A DNA stretch of 64,000 bases from Circinella minor (Eukaryota; Mucoromycota; Mucoromycetes; Mucorales; Lichtheimiaceae), in assembly GCA_016758965.1 (NCBI GenBank), contig JAEPRB010000054.1, positions 124,001-188,000 on the forward strand, written 5' to 3'. Below the pieces are notes generated by a model. The model was not told the origin of the DNA. It was given only the letters and a program-made list of their open reading frames with translations, and ran no database searches. A program made the position numbers and the translations under genes. Of this stretch, positions 26,259-38,400 are shown in pieces (position 1 is the first letter of the stretch; every line of letters starts with the position of its first letter).

Positions 26259-27739
26259 CTATTCTTCCTTTCCTTGCTCCTCCTCCTCCTCCTCCTCCTC
26301 TTCTTCTTCTTCTTCTTGTGCTTCTCCAGAAAGCATATTTATCATATTCGCCAGTTCAGAATTATCTAGAGCAACTGTATTAATAATCCCATATATTATC
26401 CCTTTTAATCCTTATCTATCTATTTTTACCTGGGTTTAATTTGTGTGCCATTTTGAATGATTCTACAGCTTCCTCATACTTTTTAACAATTTCATCTTCA
26501 TCGTCTAATAAATTAGATTGGCTCAATTGAAGCATTGCTAACTAAAATAAGAATAAGTATCGGCTGATCATGAATATGATTGTTTAAAAGTTTTGAACTT
26601 ACTAATTCCCATCCGCGAGGATACTCTTTGTTGTTTTCTTCTTTATAAAGTTTATTGGCATCCAAGAGTAATTTTTCGCTATCTTTACATAATTTCTATA
26701 TATTGCATATCAGTAACTATTACTATTAAAATATGAATAAAGCTCTTTTTTTAAAAAAAAATTTTTTCACCTTTTGTTTTTCGGTGTCATTCCCAAGTAA
26801 ACTTTGTTTATGAATTAAAAGCGATGCTTTAAGAGATAACAGATCCGGGTCTTCTTTATAAGAAAATAGCTCAATAAATCGCCCCAATGCATCGGTTAAT
26901 ACAGAAACATGATTATAATGTTGAGGATGATCTAATAATTGTACATAAGATTGAATATCTTGTAACCCAAATCGTACTTCTTTTGTTGGTAAATGGCTTG
27001 ATGACGCGAGAGCCTAAATATTGCATAAATTTAATAATGTTGTCAGTAACAATCATTCCGCTCAGCTGAAAAAATCAAGTATTTTCTTTCGTATTACTTT
27101 TTCAATAGCATCCAATGTTTCCTTATATAAACTCAGTTCTTCCCGTTTAATTGAATACTTCTTAAGTTGTTCTTCAGAGGGTGATTCATCCTCTTCTTCC
27201 AATTCCTCCAACAACTCTTCAAAAGTGCTATTCAACTTTTTACGAATTAAAATTAATAAGCCTGTACTAGCCTTGGCAACCGTAAGCCAATGTTCAGTCT
27301 TCATCAACAAAGGTGATTTTTTAGCCAGTCCTCGAAAAATATCAAGGCCTTCACGTAAACTTTCTTCTACATCAATGGCTCGACCTAATTCCACGAGACA
27401 CGTCGCATATCCACTTCTATCGTCCTTAGGATCTGTCTTTTCAAATTGTTCTAAAGCCAAGTCAAAAAGTCGACGTACAATCTCATTGCCTTGATCTGTT
27501 ACCGCTGTTGTATTCGATTCGTTCAAAGCCATGGATAGTAGTTCTTGAGCTGATGGTTGGAACGTTTGATCTTCACCGTTTTCGTCTTTACGAACAAAAG
27601 AAATTTCAACATCGCCAACATCACACCCTTCACATTCAGAATCGTTGCAGTCAGAAACATGGCCGTCTTTTTCAGCAGATCGTATACGTTTTGTACGGAT
27701 GGAAGGGCCAGCTTCTTCTTCAGCAAGACGTTTAGACAT
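26259..27739 (-). CDS. ETT1: Ett1/Nro1 family protein
   Basis: Five exons on - (27739-27098, 27013-26771, 26695-26603, 26541-26430, 26374-26259) give 401 residues. The N-terminus is basic with an NLS-like KRLAEEEAGPSIRTKRIR. It is followed by helical TPR-like repeats containing LFDLALEQFEKTDP, YATCLVELGRAIDVEESLREGLDIFRGL and EHWLTVAKASTGLL segments typical of the Nro1/Ett1 family. In yeasts this family affects translation termination (Ett1) and, as Nro1, regulates the Ofd1 dioxygenase in the nucleus. The protein ends in an uninterrupted run of 12 glutamates, encoded by a (GAA/GAG) tract, before the stop. The first intron starts at GTAATA inside a longer open frame, so an unspliced form would end within the intron. 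Start codons of this gene and LAS1 are only 135 bases apart, back to back. Confidence 0.85.
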
Positions 27740-27874
27740 TTGATATATGAGTGTTTATCGGGTGTCTGAAAGAAAAAAAAAAAGTAGAAAAGTGAAGCGA
27801 AATTATTTTCAGAGCGCCTTTTTTATTTCTCACTTTCAGCTGCTTTTTATTATTGCACGTCAAATACTATCGAT
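27740..27874. promoter_or_regulatory. Compact bidirectional promoter (ETT1 / LAS1)
   Basis: Only 135 bases separate the start codon of the Ett1-like gene (-) from that of LAS1 (+). Both transcripts must start here or within the neighbouring gene. It contains an A-rich tract (27772-27782) and a pyrimidine-rich segment before the LAS1 start. I see no TATA box. Confidence 0.6.
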
Positions 27875-30113
27875 ATGTTACGTCAAGTGCCTTGGAGATC
27901 ACACGAAGAACTAACTCAAGTACATGCTTGGTTATATTCTGATTCAAAAGTTGACATGCGCAGAGGTGTTAACCGTGTAAGCAATAAAGCTAATCATTTT
28001 TTTTTATTGTCAAAAAATAAATAAATCTTATGCTAAAAATCAACTGCCAAAAAAAACACTTTGATCGATCCAGGTTTTAGCATGGAAAGCTCGTCAAAAT
28101 ATACCAACAGCGATCGAAAGTACATTACAATTTATTCAAATTCGACTTTCTGATTCTGAAAACTCTGCTTTTTCTGCAGAAGAATTAAGACTTACTTATT
28201 CCATGGCCATTGTAAGGTGAGAGCTATATGTATGAGCTATTTATATGTAGTAGATATTTTATAGCTGAACCTCTTAACAATTACTATTATAGGCTTGTTA
28301 ACGGGTCAATCGATCCTATGCAAAATAAAGCACGGCCGGTAGCAGTATCAATTATGGCAGATAGAATCAATATGCCTGGTTGGTTTGTGGAAATACGACA
28401 CGATGCAACGCATGGATACCTTCCAACCTTAGCATTACTTCGAGATGCTGCTAACCAGGTTTGTATATTCTATATTTTCATCAAGTTAAGCTGCTTCTAT
28501 AACATATTCTTTTTATGTATAGGCACTTGCTTGGATAGGGGAAACATATTGGGCCCCAGCATTACAGACAGATCGCAAACCAGTAGTTGAAGAAGGAAAA
28601 TTACGAGATACGCAAAAAGCGCTTGAATACTATCGCAAACAATGTATATCTACACAGCAGAAGAGTAAGTAAATAAGAACTATATAATATTTCTCTCTAT
28701 CTTTCTTACCCAATATTGCTATTAGACACAAAGCAACGAAGTGAAGCAATATCGCGTATAAAAGAGAATACAATGAAAAGGTTACTTCAGATTGTATCAC
28801 CTATTGACATCCTTGAAGGCTTAATCCCGGTATTACTTGACAAAGGCTTTCTTGTTCCAGATGACAAAAGGTATAATTACTACTCTTAAATTTATATATT
28901 CATTTAGGATATGTTAATACTTACTCATAAGATAATAATAGTAAACGTGTCGGATTTGGAGATACTCGCATTTCAAGTGAAATGACTGACATATGGGTAC
29001 CATTACTTGAAGCTCTAAATAATAAATATGATGACTTTGGAATCAGTTTGATGCCTGCAATGCTTAAACGGCTAGATTTTCAAGATGGTAACGTTATTTA
29101 TTTCTCTCGCTTAATAAAATGATTACTCTAATATCTTATATATATTATATTGATAGAATTTGTGATGAATGACCAATTCGATTATTTGCTGTCAGAGGTA
29201 TAAAAGAAGTGAGAAGAGGAAGGTTGATGGTGAGGCTTGAATCCTATCCAATTTTTTTTTTTACTTACATGAATAAGCAATAGGAAAATTGTGGATTGCT
29301 ACGAGGTGACGAATCACAGAAAAGTAAAAGTTACATGTTAACCATTGGTAAATACGTTTCCTTTTTCTTCTTGCTATTGTTAGTCATTCTTGTATTAATA
29401 ATGCTCTTTATATACTTTTATAGTCTACTGGTTTAAGTATATTATAAACCATGACTTTGTCAAGGAAGAACAAGAACCAATATTTGGGGAGGTTGACCTG
29501 GAAGATATAATTGAAGGCTGTTTACGAATCCCTAATTACTTGTAAGTGTTGGTTAGAATAAGCTATTATTCAAAGAGCTATGATGGCTAATAAATATATT
29601 TATGTATAAAAAGTACGAGAACTATTCTTCGAGCTGTTGCAGAAATTGAAACAGAGGAATTATCATATTCCTTAAATCCGATTATCGATGTTATTGGCAG
29701 AAATCTTAGTATTAAAGTAAATCAGGTAAAAAAAAGTGGCGCAATGGAGAAAAAAGATATAAATCACTTTCTAGAATAGCATGGGTTAAATATAACTATT
29801 GGTGTGATTTCTAGAATGAGTTCAGCCAAGAGCATGACAATATGGACGTGGATATGGAAAAGGAACTTCAAGAACTTACTACACGATTACAACAAATTCG
29901 AGGACAGGTATGTTTATAATGTGTGAATATAATCTTTAAAATGTTTTTGTATATGTGTAGTTGTGGTATTTATTACTAGTACACTATATTTAGGAATCGG
30001 ATGCTGGTTCATCAAGAGCATGGAACCTATATTCTAATACAGAATGGACACCAACACCTATCGGATGTTTACCAGGAGGTATCATACCATGTTTAGATTT
30101 ACCAGATAAATAA
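27875..30113 (+). CDS. LAS1: Las1-type pre-rRNA endoribonuclease
   Basis: Twelve exons (27875-27976, 28074-28216, 28293-28458, 28523-28664, 28726-28870, 28942-29087, 29157-29197, 29284-29347, 29424-29541, 29614-29725, 29815-29907, 29994-30113) give 463 residues with closed phase. Las1 cleaves the ITS2 spacer of pre-rRNA with the Grc3 kinase during 60S maturation in the nucleolus. The HEPN nuclease domain starts with the conserved VPWRSHEELTQVHAWLYS and RGVNRVLAWKAR blocks. It carries the catalytic R-H-x4-H motif within EIRHDATHGYLPTL. The C-terminus keeps the short Las1 tail motif WTPTPIGCLPGG, used for partner binding in yeast. The gene is unusually intron-dense for the window, with exons down to 41 bases. 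Start and splice choices are supported by uninterrupted family-like sequence. Confidence 0.9.
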
Positions 30114-30461
30114 ATGAATGGTCACGCTTTTAAATATACCGAGCCAAATCTATGCTCATTCGCATGTAATGAATTGTATCAATGCTAAGTATTTTTATCA
30201 TTAGCAACTAAATAATAAACCATAAAATAAATGAATGAATGTACATTTAGAATTACATATAAGGAAAGTAAAGTGTTGATTGTCTTGGTTGTCAAAAATA
30301 GGAACACGTTATTCGTAGATTGATTCATCATTCTCATAACGTGTGTATCCTTACGTTTCTTCGCTTGTTTCATCATAATCATTAATGTACTTACATACTT
30401 CTTTGCATGATTCATTATAATCGTCTGTCTATTGGCGTACTACGTTATCTGGGCTATTATA
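30114..30461. other. 3' flank of LAS1
   Basis: No gene is supported. The stretch is AT-rich and lies between the LAS1 stop and the truncated 3' end of the LINE relic. I could not follow the reverse-transcriptase frames into it. Confidence 0.35.
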
Positions 30462-31311
30462 TCAATATCGGGTTCTTTTTTTTCGCCTTTTTATACTATT
30501 ATAGTCAATACGTCGAAGGCAACGAGGCAGTGTGTCAATGAATACAATATATATTAAAGGACTGAGGATTGAACCTTGTAAAACACCTTTTTTTGGGTAT
30601 ATGTACCGTGATTGATGGTTTTGTATTATAACAGCAGTTTGTATATCATCAAACATATGGCGTACCAAATGGAACAAAGGGCTCGACAGTGTTTTCTGTA
30701 ATATTCCCCATTAATATCACGGTTGATAACATTATATGCACTGGTAATATCCATATAGTACTATGTTACCAGCTCGTTGTGCTGTTTTTCATATTGGCGT
30801 AGTAACATATTGAGAGAAAAAGCTTGATTTAATGCACCCCTATGATGTCTAAAACCCCCTTGTGAAATATCGAGTGTATTGATAGCGGTAAGCATCTTTG
30901 GAAGTAGGCAACGTTCCAGAATTTTCCTAAGTACGCTTGTCAAGCTGATTGGACGATAGTTTCCTGCGGCTGACTGTTGGGTCTCTTCATTTGTAAATAG
31001 TAACAAGTTGTGCTGATCGTAGTGATGTCGGAATATATGACCAATGCCAGCATAGTTTAAAAAACTTGCTTAATACGTTAGAGAGTGGTTTACCAATTGA
31101 TTTAAACATAGCACCAGTAAGGTGGTCATTACCTGGTGCTTTAGGTGGGGTCATTTTGATGATTATATATTCGATTTCTTCCGCTGCAAATAGGTTGTCA
31201 TCGTTAATCACTGTCAAAAATTTGTTGATTAAGAATGGTTCCTGTTCTTGCTGTGTTGTGAGGATTTTGTAAGTGTTAATATAGTACTTTATATCAGCAT
31301 TATCATCAAGT
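30462..31311 (-). mobile_element. Truncated, frameshifted LINE reverse-transcriptase relic
   Basis: The relic is read on the minus strand. It opens with a segment ending IIIKMTPPKAPGNDHLTGAMF (frame ending 30987), typical of the start of a non-LTR reverse transcriptase. Frameshifts lead to NYRPISLTSVLRKILERCLL and ISQGGFRHHRGALNQAF (frame ending 30761), then to KKGVLQGSILSPLIYIVFID (frame 30677-30462). The blocks follow the RT order of L1/RTE-like elements. At least two frame changes and one stop-containing gap separate them. The Y-x-D-D catalytic box, any endonuclease and a poly-A tail are not visible, so it cannot be active. Type assignment below LINE level is not possible from this fragment. 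Confidence 0.82.
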
Positions 31312-31959
31312 ACCTAAAACAAAAAAGAATTTGAAAGTGTAAGCATAATCATTATAAGTACGTAGACAGTTTATTGTTGCTGCTATTCTTCAATAGATGA
31401 CAGGAAATCTACAGCCGATAATAAGTTATTTAAAATTGGAACAGAGACTGAAAGAGAAAATAATAATAAATAGCAAAAATCCAATAAGTAGAATAATATA
31501 ATAGATAATTGGAGTGTATTGTATGATTATTATAAGTGTAACTTTGTAAGAAGCCGTGCCAATTGGTAAGAAAGAATGTATTAATATGATGATAGAAACG
31601 TTATTTATGTAGAAAAAAGAAAAAATAGAGACGATGGTCGTTTGCTAATAACATAGCTTTTATTTGGATACGTACTGTGTATTAAAAAAATGATTCCTTT
31701 TATGATTATTAGTATACTACAAAGCGGTTATGGGTACTTAGAATTATTCTTAAAATTTTCCTGCTTAGGGGTGGAAAGGTTTCATATACTTTTTCATTGT
31801 TATCTGTTGCGAACAAAAATGTCTGACAAGGAAGGGAGGAGACATAAAATAAAACCCAAAACTATCTTCCCTAATAGGAAGTTGAATTGAAATATAAAAA
31901 AAAGCATCAACCCAGCAAGGCGTGTGTCGTTTTTCGCTTGACTTTTCTTTTTGTACCTC
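31312..31959. other. 5' flank of UBP14
   Basis: AT-rich, with no supported gene. Short open frames at 31690-31990 on both strands lack any family resemblance and overlap the promoter of the deubiquitinase gene. Confidence 0.35.
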
Positions 31960-34900
31960 ATGGCTTGCACACACATAACCTCCACTCAATTAAAAGCACC
32001 TAGTGTTTATACACAGGTTCATAAAGAAGAATGTACTCAATGCTTTGACACCCAAGTGAGTTTTGCTTTTATTTTTCTTCTTAATTTTATTTTTCTATTT
32101 ATGTAGTCTACGTAAGCCAAGCAACCACGTAATATACTAATCGCGCAGCGACTCTTTTATTATTATTATCGATATTATTGTAGGACGGATCAGAAGGCAT
32201 TGATGTTTGTTTAACATGCTTTAATGGAGGTTGCATTGCTTCTGAAAGAGATCATGCACGAAACCATTTCAATTTGACCGGACACCCTTTGGCGCTTAAT
32301 ATTCGTCGCATTGTCGTAGACAAGGTTAAACGCGTAAGTTAGGAAAAGATCAATGTAGATCATGCTGACATTTAGCAAATAATATTGTGTTAGCTAGACG
32401 ACGGTACACCTCCACCACAAAAGATCAGCAAGCTTGCGATCGTTCCCGAGGATGAAGAAGTAAAGTACGACTATTCCCTCAAGATCCGCTGTTATGCTTG
32501 TCAAGGCGCAGAAGCTGCCAAGGATTGTACTCCTGAGGTATATATTCAATTCATATATACATATATATATATATCTAAAAATGAAAAAAAAATTATTGAT
32601 TTAGTTATATGTACCATATAATTATCATTATTAGATATCAGCAGTTGTTGAAGCTATTATGTCTGCCATGTCTTCAGCAAAGCAATCAGAAGTAAAGGCA
32701 TGGGAGGAAGAAATAACAGCCTGTGAGCACACCCTTTGTTTACAACAAGAAACTTCAAAAAAGTTGGAACAACAATCATTGGCTCATTGTGCTGATTGTG
32801 AGCTCAATGAAAACCTTTGGTTGTGTTTAACTTGTGGCAACCTGGCATGTGGTCGACGACATTATGATGGATCAGGTGGTAATAACCATGCATTGGAACA
32901 TTTTGAAAAAACTGGTCATGCCATTTCTTGCAAGTTGGGTACTATCACTCCTGAAGGCACAGCAGGTATAAAAGTATATATATGTAAAGAAAGAAGTGGG
33001 CTTTTTTCAATTGGAATCACTAACACTGTTTCGTGGGAACGGTAGATATTTACTGTTATGCTTGTAATGATGCTCGCTTGGATAATGATTTATCGACCCA
33101 CCTTGCTAATTGGGGTATTAATATTTCTCAACAAACAAAGACGGAAAAGAGCATGACAGAATTGGTAAAAACAAAAAACATGATCACAATAGACATTTCC
33201 TTGCGTTTCGTTGCTTATTACTGACATTATTGATTTGTATACAACCAGCAATTGGAACAAAACCTCAAGTTTGATTTTAGCATGACGACAGAGGATGGTA
33301 AACAATTGGAACCCAAATTTGGTCCTGGTTACACTGGTCTTAAGAATCTTGGAAATAGGTTGGTATTATTGATTTTTCTATCTCTTTTTCTTCAAGATTT
33401 ACTAATTGGACTTGCTTTCTCAACATTGTTTTTAATAAACAGTTGTTACATGGCTTCTGTTCTTCAATCCGTATTTGATATTGGGGCTTTCCAAGAACGC
33501 TATTATCATCAATTGGATGACCATGCCAAGACTTGTTCCAATGAACCTGCCAATTGTTGGCATTGTCAATTGCATAAACTTGCCGATGGTATGTTTTCTG
33601 GAAGATATTCACAGCCCAACCCTAAGAAATCGGATGAGCAAGTGCCCTCCCAAGATGGTATTGCCCCTGGTATGTTTAAAGCACTTGTTGGTAAAGGACA
33701 TGAAGAGTTCTCCACCATGCGTCAACAAGATGCGTATGAATTCTTTCAATATCTTACAAAGACAATTACGCAAAAGGAACATGCAACCAAGACAGCTGAT
33801 CCAACATCTCAATTTGAGTTTACTATTGAACAGCGTCTTCAATGTGGCAAATGTAAAAAAGTTCGATATCAAACAGATAATGCCAATAGCATTTCTGTGA
33901 GTGTACCTGCTAAGCAAGTTGGAGAAGATGTATATGAACCTGTTGATTTTTATGAATGTATGGATACTTTTGTTGCCGAAGAATTTGTTGAGGGTTATAA
34001 TTGTCCAAGCTGTAGTGAAAAAACAACAGCGCACAAGTAAGTATTTTCTTTTTAAAGACAAAGTCAAAATTGCTTTTTAAGTTGACAGTATTTGATTTTC
34101 TCTTTATTATCTGTCAGATCTTCCAAGTTTGGTACATTTCCTAAAGTGTTGGTAGTTCATGCTCGGCGATTTGCATTTATTGATTGGGTGCCACGGAAGC
34201 TTAGTGAGTGTGAATATATTATATATGTTGTATGACGCAGCAAATTTTCTTAACAATAATTTCGTAATTCTTTCATTAGATGTTGAGATCAAGTTCCCTG
34301 AAGGAAAACTTAATTTTGACAATTATTTGGGTTGTGGTCAACAACCAGGTGAAGAATCACTTCCTGAAGATGGTTCTGTTTCAGCAGGTTAGTTTGTTAG
34401 GACATAGATAACTAAACAATCCTTAAACGGATACACCTTGTAACATATTCTGAGTGATACTAATACTAAATTAAATAGAGCCGCAATTCGATCAAACTGC
34501 AGTCGAACAATTGATGGCCATGGGTTTCCCAGAAAATCGCTGTAAACGTGCATTATTGAACACTGGTAACAATGGTGCCGAAATTGCCATGAACTGGTTG
34601 TTTGAACATATGGAGGATCCTGGTATCGATGATCCTTTACCAAGTCAAGGTGGTGGCGATTCTTCTGGAGCTTCCGAAGAGCAAATTAGTATTCTATGTG
34701 AAATGGGTTTCACGCCTTTGCAAGCAAAGAAGGCATTGAAGGAAACAGTAAGTATCAAAAGACAAAAAAGGTACTATTTAATCTCTGATTACTAATGATG
34801 ATGATTATTACTGCTATTGCTATTTAGGGCAATGATGCACAACGCGCACTTGATTGGCTTTTCAGTCATCCAGATGAAACTGGTGAAGAAAATAGCGAAT

Positions 34901-35197
34901 CTGCACAAAAAGAAGCACCTGGTGGTAAGAATTCTATATTACTTTAGCAATTGAGTCGACTAGATCATTGGCTGACAGACTTACTATGTATAAACAATAT
35001 ATATAGATACCAATCAACCCTTCAATTATATTGTTAAGTCATTTGTCTCACATAAGGGTACATCTGTTCATTGTGGCCATTACGTAGCACACGTTCTTAA
35101 GGAAGGACAATGGGTTTTATTCAATGACAACAAGGTTGCAATTTCACCAAAACCACCCATTGGTGAAGCTTATTTGTATTTCTTACAACGCGCTTAA
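31960..35197 (+). CDS. UBP14: Ubiquitin C-terminal hydrolase, Ubp14/USP5 (isopeptidase T) type
   Basis: Twelve exons (31960-32055, 32184-32333, 32394-32537, 32635-32965, 33046-33164, 33249-33358, 33443-34036, 34118-34203, 34280-34387, 34479-34747, 34828-34924, 35007-35197) give 764 residues. It disassembles free ubiquitin chains. Domain order matches the family. A variant zinc finger at the N-terminus (CTQCFDTQ.., CLTCFNGGC) is followed by the true ZnF-UBP that binds the free ubiquitin tail (CADCELNENLWLCLTCGNLACGRRHYDG...HALEHF). The USP core starts with Cys box LGNSCYMASVLQ, whose Cys codon directly follows an intron. Two UBA domains are inserted (FDQTAVEQLMAMGF..., SEEQISILCEMGF...). The His box is SVHCGHYVAHV near the end. 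A UIM-free, fully intact catalytic set is seen. All introns are GT-AG. The upstream LINE relic lies about 650 bases before the start. Confidence 0.95.
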
Positions 35198-35400
35198 AAA
35201 CACTAAACATTTGAGACGTAGAACTTCCCTTTTACGAATTTGATTCAGCAATAATAAAAACAACCAGAAATATTCCCATATTTTATTTTATTTTTGAATA
35301 GTATAATATATAGAAAAGCAGATAGTATAAGAAAAAAAAGAGATGATTATATGTATATTAAAATGTTACTATTTATAAAATGAAGAAGATGTACAATTTT
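35198..35400. terminator. Shared 3' region of UBP14 and URA2
   Basis: This 203-base AT-rich spacer lies between convergent stop codons. AATAAA-like signals occur on the + strand near 35250, and A/T-rich mirror sequences lie on the - side. It probably holds both polyadenylation sites. Confidence 0.4.
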
Positions 35401-38400
35401 TTAGCCTCGTAGAGTACCCAGGACTAAAGCCAAAAGTGCCATACGGACATAAAGACCATAACGCATTTGACGGAAGTAGGCAGCACGTTGATCAAAATCA
35501 ACTTCAGGCTCAATTTCATTAACACGAGGAAGGGGATGAAGAACAATCATTTGAGACTTTGCCTTGCTTAAAACGTCATTGTTGAGAATAAATGCATCCT
35601 TGACACTCTTGTACTCTTCTTCAGATGAGAAACGCTCCTTCTGAATACGAGTCATGTAAAGCACATCAGTTTCTCCAATGACTTCATCAAGTGAGGTATA
35701 AACGTTTTGCGTAACACCAGCACGTTCAACTTCCTCCATAACTTCCTTTGGCATTGAAAGCGAATCGGGAGCGACATAGTTGATAGTAACTTGATAGTAA
35801 GCAAGAATCTTGACTAAACTGTGAACGGTACGGCCGTTCTTTAAATCACCAACCAGGGTAATAGTTAAACCATTGACAGTACCGAGTTCTTCACGGATAG
35901 TAAAAACATCAAGGAAAGCTTGAGTAGGATGTTCACCAATACCATCACCAGCGTTGATAATTGGAACCTTAGAATATTTGGCAGCCAACTGAGCAGAGCC
36001 AGGTTGAGGATGACGAAGAATAATGACATCACCATAACAACCCAAGGTACGTACAGTATCAGCAAGAGATTCACCCTTTTGAACAGATGAAGTAGTAGCA
36101 CTGACGGAGACAACTTGACCACCAAGGCGCATCATGGCAGCTTCAAATGAAGAGGATGTGCGAGTAGAAGGTTCAAAGAACATGGTACTCATTACGCGGC
36201 CTTGTAAGATATTAATGGAGCCGTAGCGTTCAACCAAATTGCGCATTTCATGAGCAACACCGAACAAAAGATGAAGGTCATTGCGGTCAAATTGCTTGGA
36301 ACGCAAAATGTGCTTGCGATAAAATGGAGAGCGACTAACGACACGGGCAAGTGAGGCAGAAATTTCATAGTTTGGTGATTGATACGAAACAAGGTTTTGA
36401 TCATTTGCTCCAGCCAATTTGACTGGATCAGCAGGTGTAAGACGAGGTGAAGTAACATCTGTGGCTGTTTCAGGAACAGGCAATGCACTTGCTTGTTGTT
36501 CAATCTTTTGTTGAGCTTCTTTGACGGCTGACTTTACAGCTTGACCTTGAATTGAAACATCACGACCATCACCACTTGCAACAAGACAAGTGCCATCCAT
36601 AAACAATGTCTTGTCTTCTACAGCCACGCGATGGACAGAGCCACGTATAACCCGACCATTCAGTGGGGACCATTCTTCCTTGTTGGATGGCCAAGTGTAT
36701 TGACGATCAACTTCAATTTCAACAGTAGCATCAGCTTGAGATACCAAACCGAAGATACGACGAGGATTTTCATGCAAACGGTCTACGATATCCTTAAGTT
36801 TCAAACGGCCTTGAGCAACAGCATCCAATAAAAGGGGCAATGCTTCACTAATACCAGCTGTGTTAGAGGATTCATGGCCCAATTCAACAGCCAACTTACG
36901 AGGTGTCGAACCAACTGTGAAACAGTCAATGACATCCACCATGTTCCACAAGGCATCTTGCTGCTCCTTGGTAGGCAAAAGCTTGGTGTTGTTGAAATCT
37001 TCCGATGTGAAGAACAAAGAGTAGACACCGACATCACACGTTACTTCCAAACCCTTCTTCTTACTCATTTCGATCAATGCCAAATCGTTCTTGCTCATCA
37101 CATTGGTTACGTGAATCACACGGTTGTGAAGTGCAGCCAACAATAAGATAGATGCTAGATCGGTACCCGTAGCTTCAGTTACAATCAAATGAGAGCTTGG
37201 CCATGAAGAAAATACAGAGTCAAATAAGGAAACTTCGCCCTTGCCGATCTTATCACTGTTAATATAAACAGCAGCCACTTCAGATGCAGCACTTCCGAGT
37301 TGTTGTGCGTTGGTTCTAGTAGCTGTCATGTTCAATAAATAGTCAGTGTAAGCAGACTTGCGGGCAATAGCGCTTGTAGATTCAAGCGATTGAGTATCTT
37401 GAACATCATCGACAACAGTGGAGATAGTAGTAAACCCAGCACACATGGAAGCCTTTGACACCTCGCCAAAATCAGCACTGTTGGTTAGTGGCGCACTAAT
37501 GTTAAATAAGCCGGGCAGTGTAGCAGTGGTGTGGCTCGTCTTGTAATCAACACCAGATACTTCAAACTCCTTGTTGCGTGCCAAAGCTTCAATAAAGACC
37601 TTCGCACACTTGACGTTGGTGAGCAAAGGAACGGAATAATCGACAGCCATACGACGAGATCGGTAACCCTTGGACATGTAAGAAGCAGGACGACGGTAAC
37701 GATTACGTGAAGGCAAGTTGATATACATGTCGATCAAGTTATTGGCCAAGTGCTGCTGAAGTGAATATTCGGCCTTTAACTTGTCACCTGCATCACCATC
37801 CAATGATTCCAAATGCTTGACAGGGATATCGTGTTCAGAAATGAAATCGGCAGTACCAGTGGTAGCGAAAATGTTGTAACCAAGTTGATGAAGCTTTTTG
37901 ACCATGGGCAACAATTCCATTTTTTCCTTGTAAGAACCAATGGAGAACAAAATGTTCTTCTTTGGCAAAGAAAAGCCCGTCGCCAAAAGAGCCTTAAGAT
38001 AGGCAGAGTATTTATCCTTGCCAAAACAAGCAACTTCACCAGTGGAGGCCATTTCAACACCCAATACTGGATCAGCACCAGAAAGACGGCTGAAAGAAAA
38101 TTGAGGTACTTTGACGCCCACATAATCCTTGGGGATATCAACCTTGGGATAAGCTTGGACAGGCAATCCTAACATGGCGTTGGTTGCCAACTCAACCAAA
38201 TCAACTCCCATTACTTTCGAAACGAAGGGGAACGAACGAGCGGCACGAACATTACACTCAATCACCTTGATTTCGTTATTCTTAGCAATAAATTGAATAT
38301 TGAAAGGACCAGTAACATTTAATGCACGACCAATCTTGGCGGTGGCATTTTCGATCTTCTTAACTGTTTCAGGATCCAAGTCTTGTGGAGGCAATACAAG

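Noticed and set aside
27021..27494. 157-codon plus-strand frame opposite ETT1
   Set aside because: A shadow of the Ser/Glu-rich minus-strand coding exon; the minus strand has the domain evidence.
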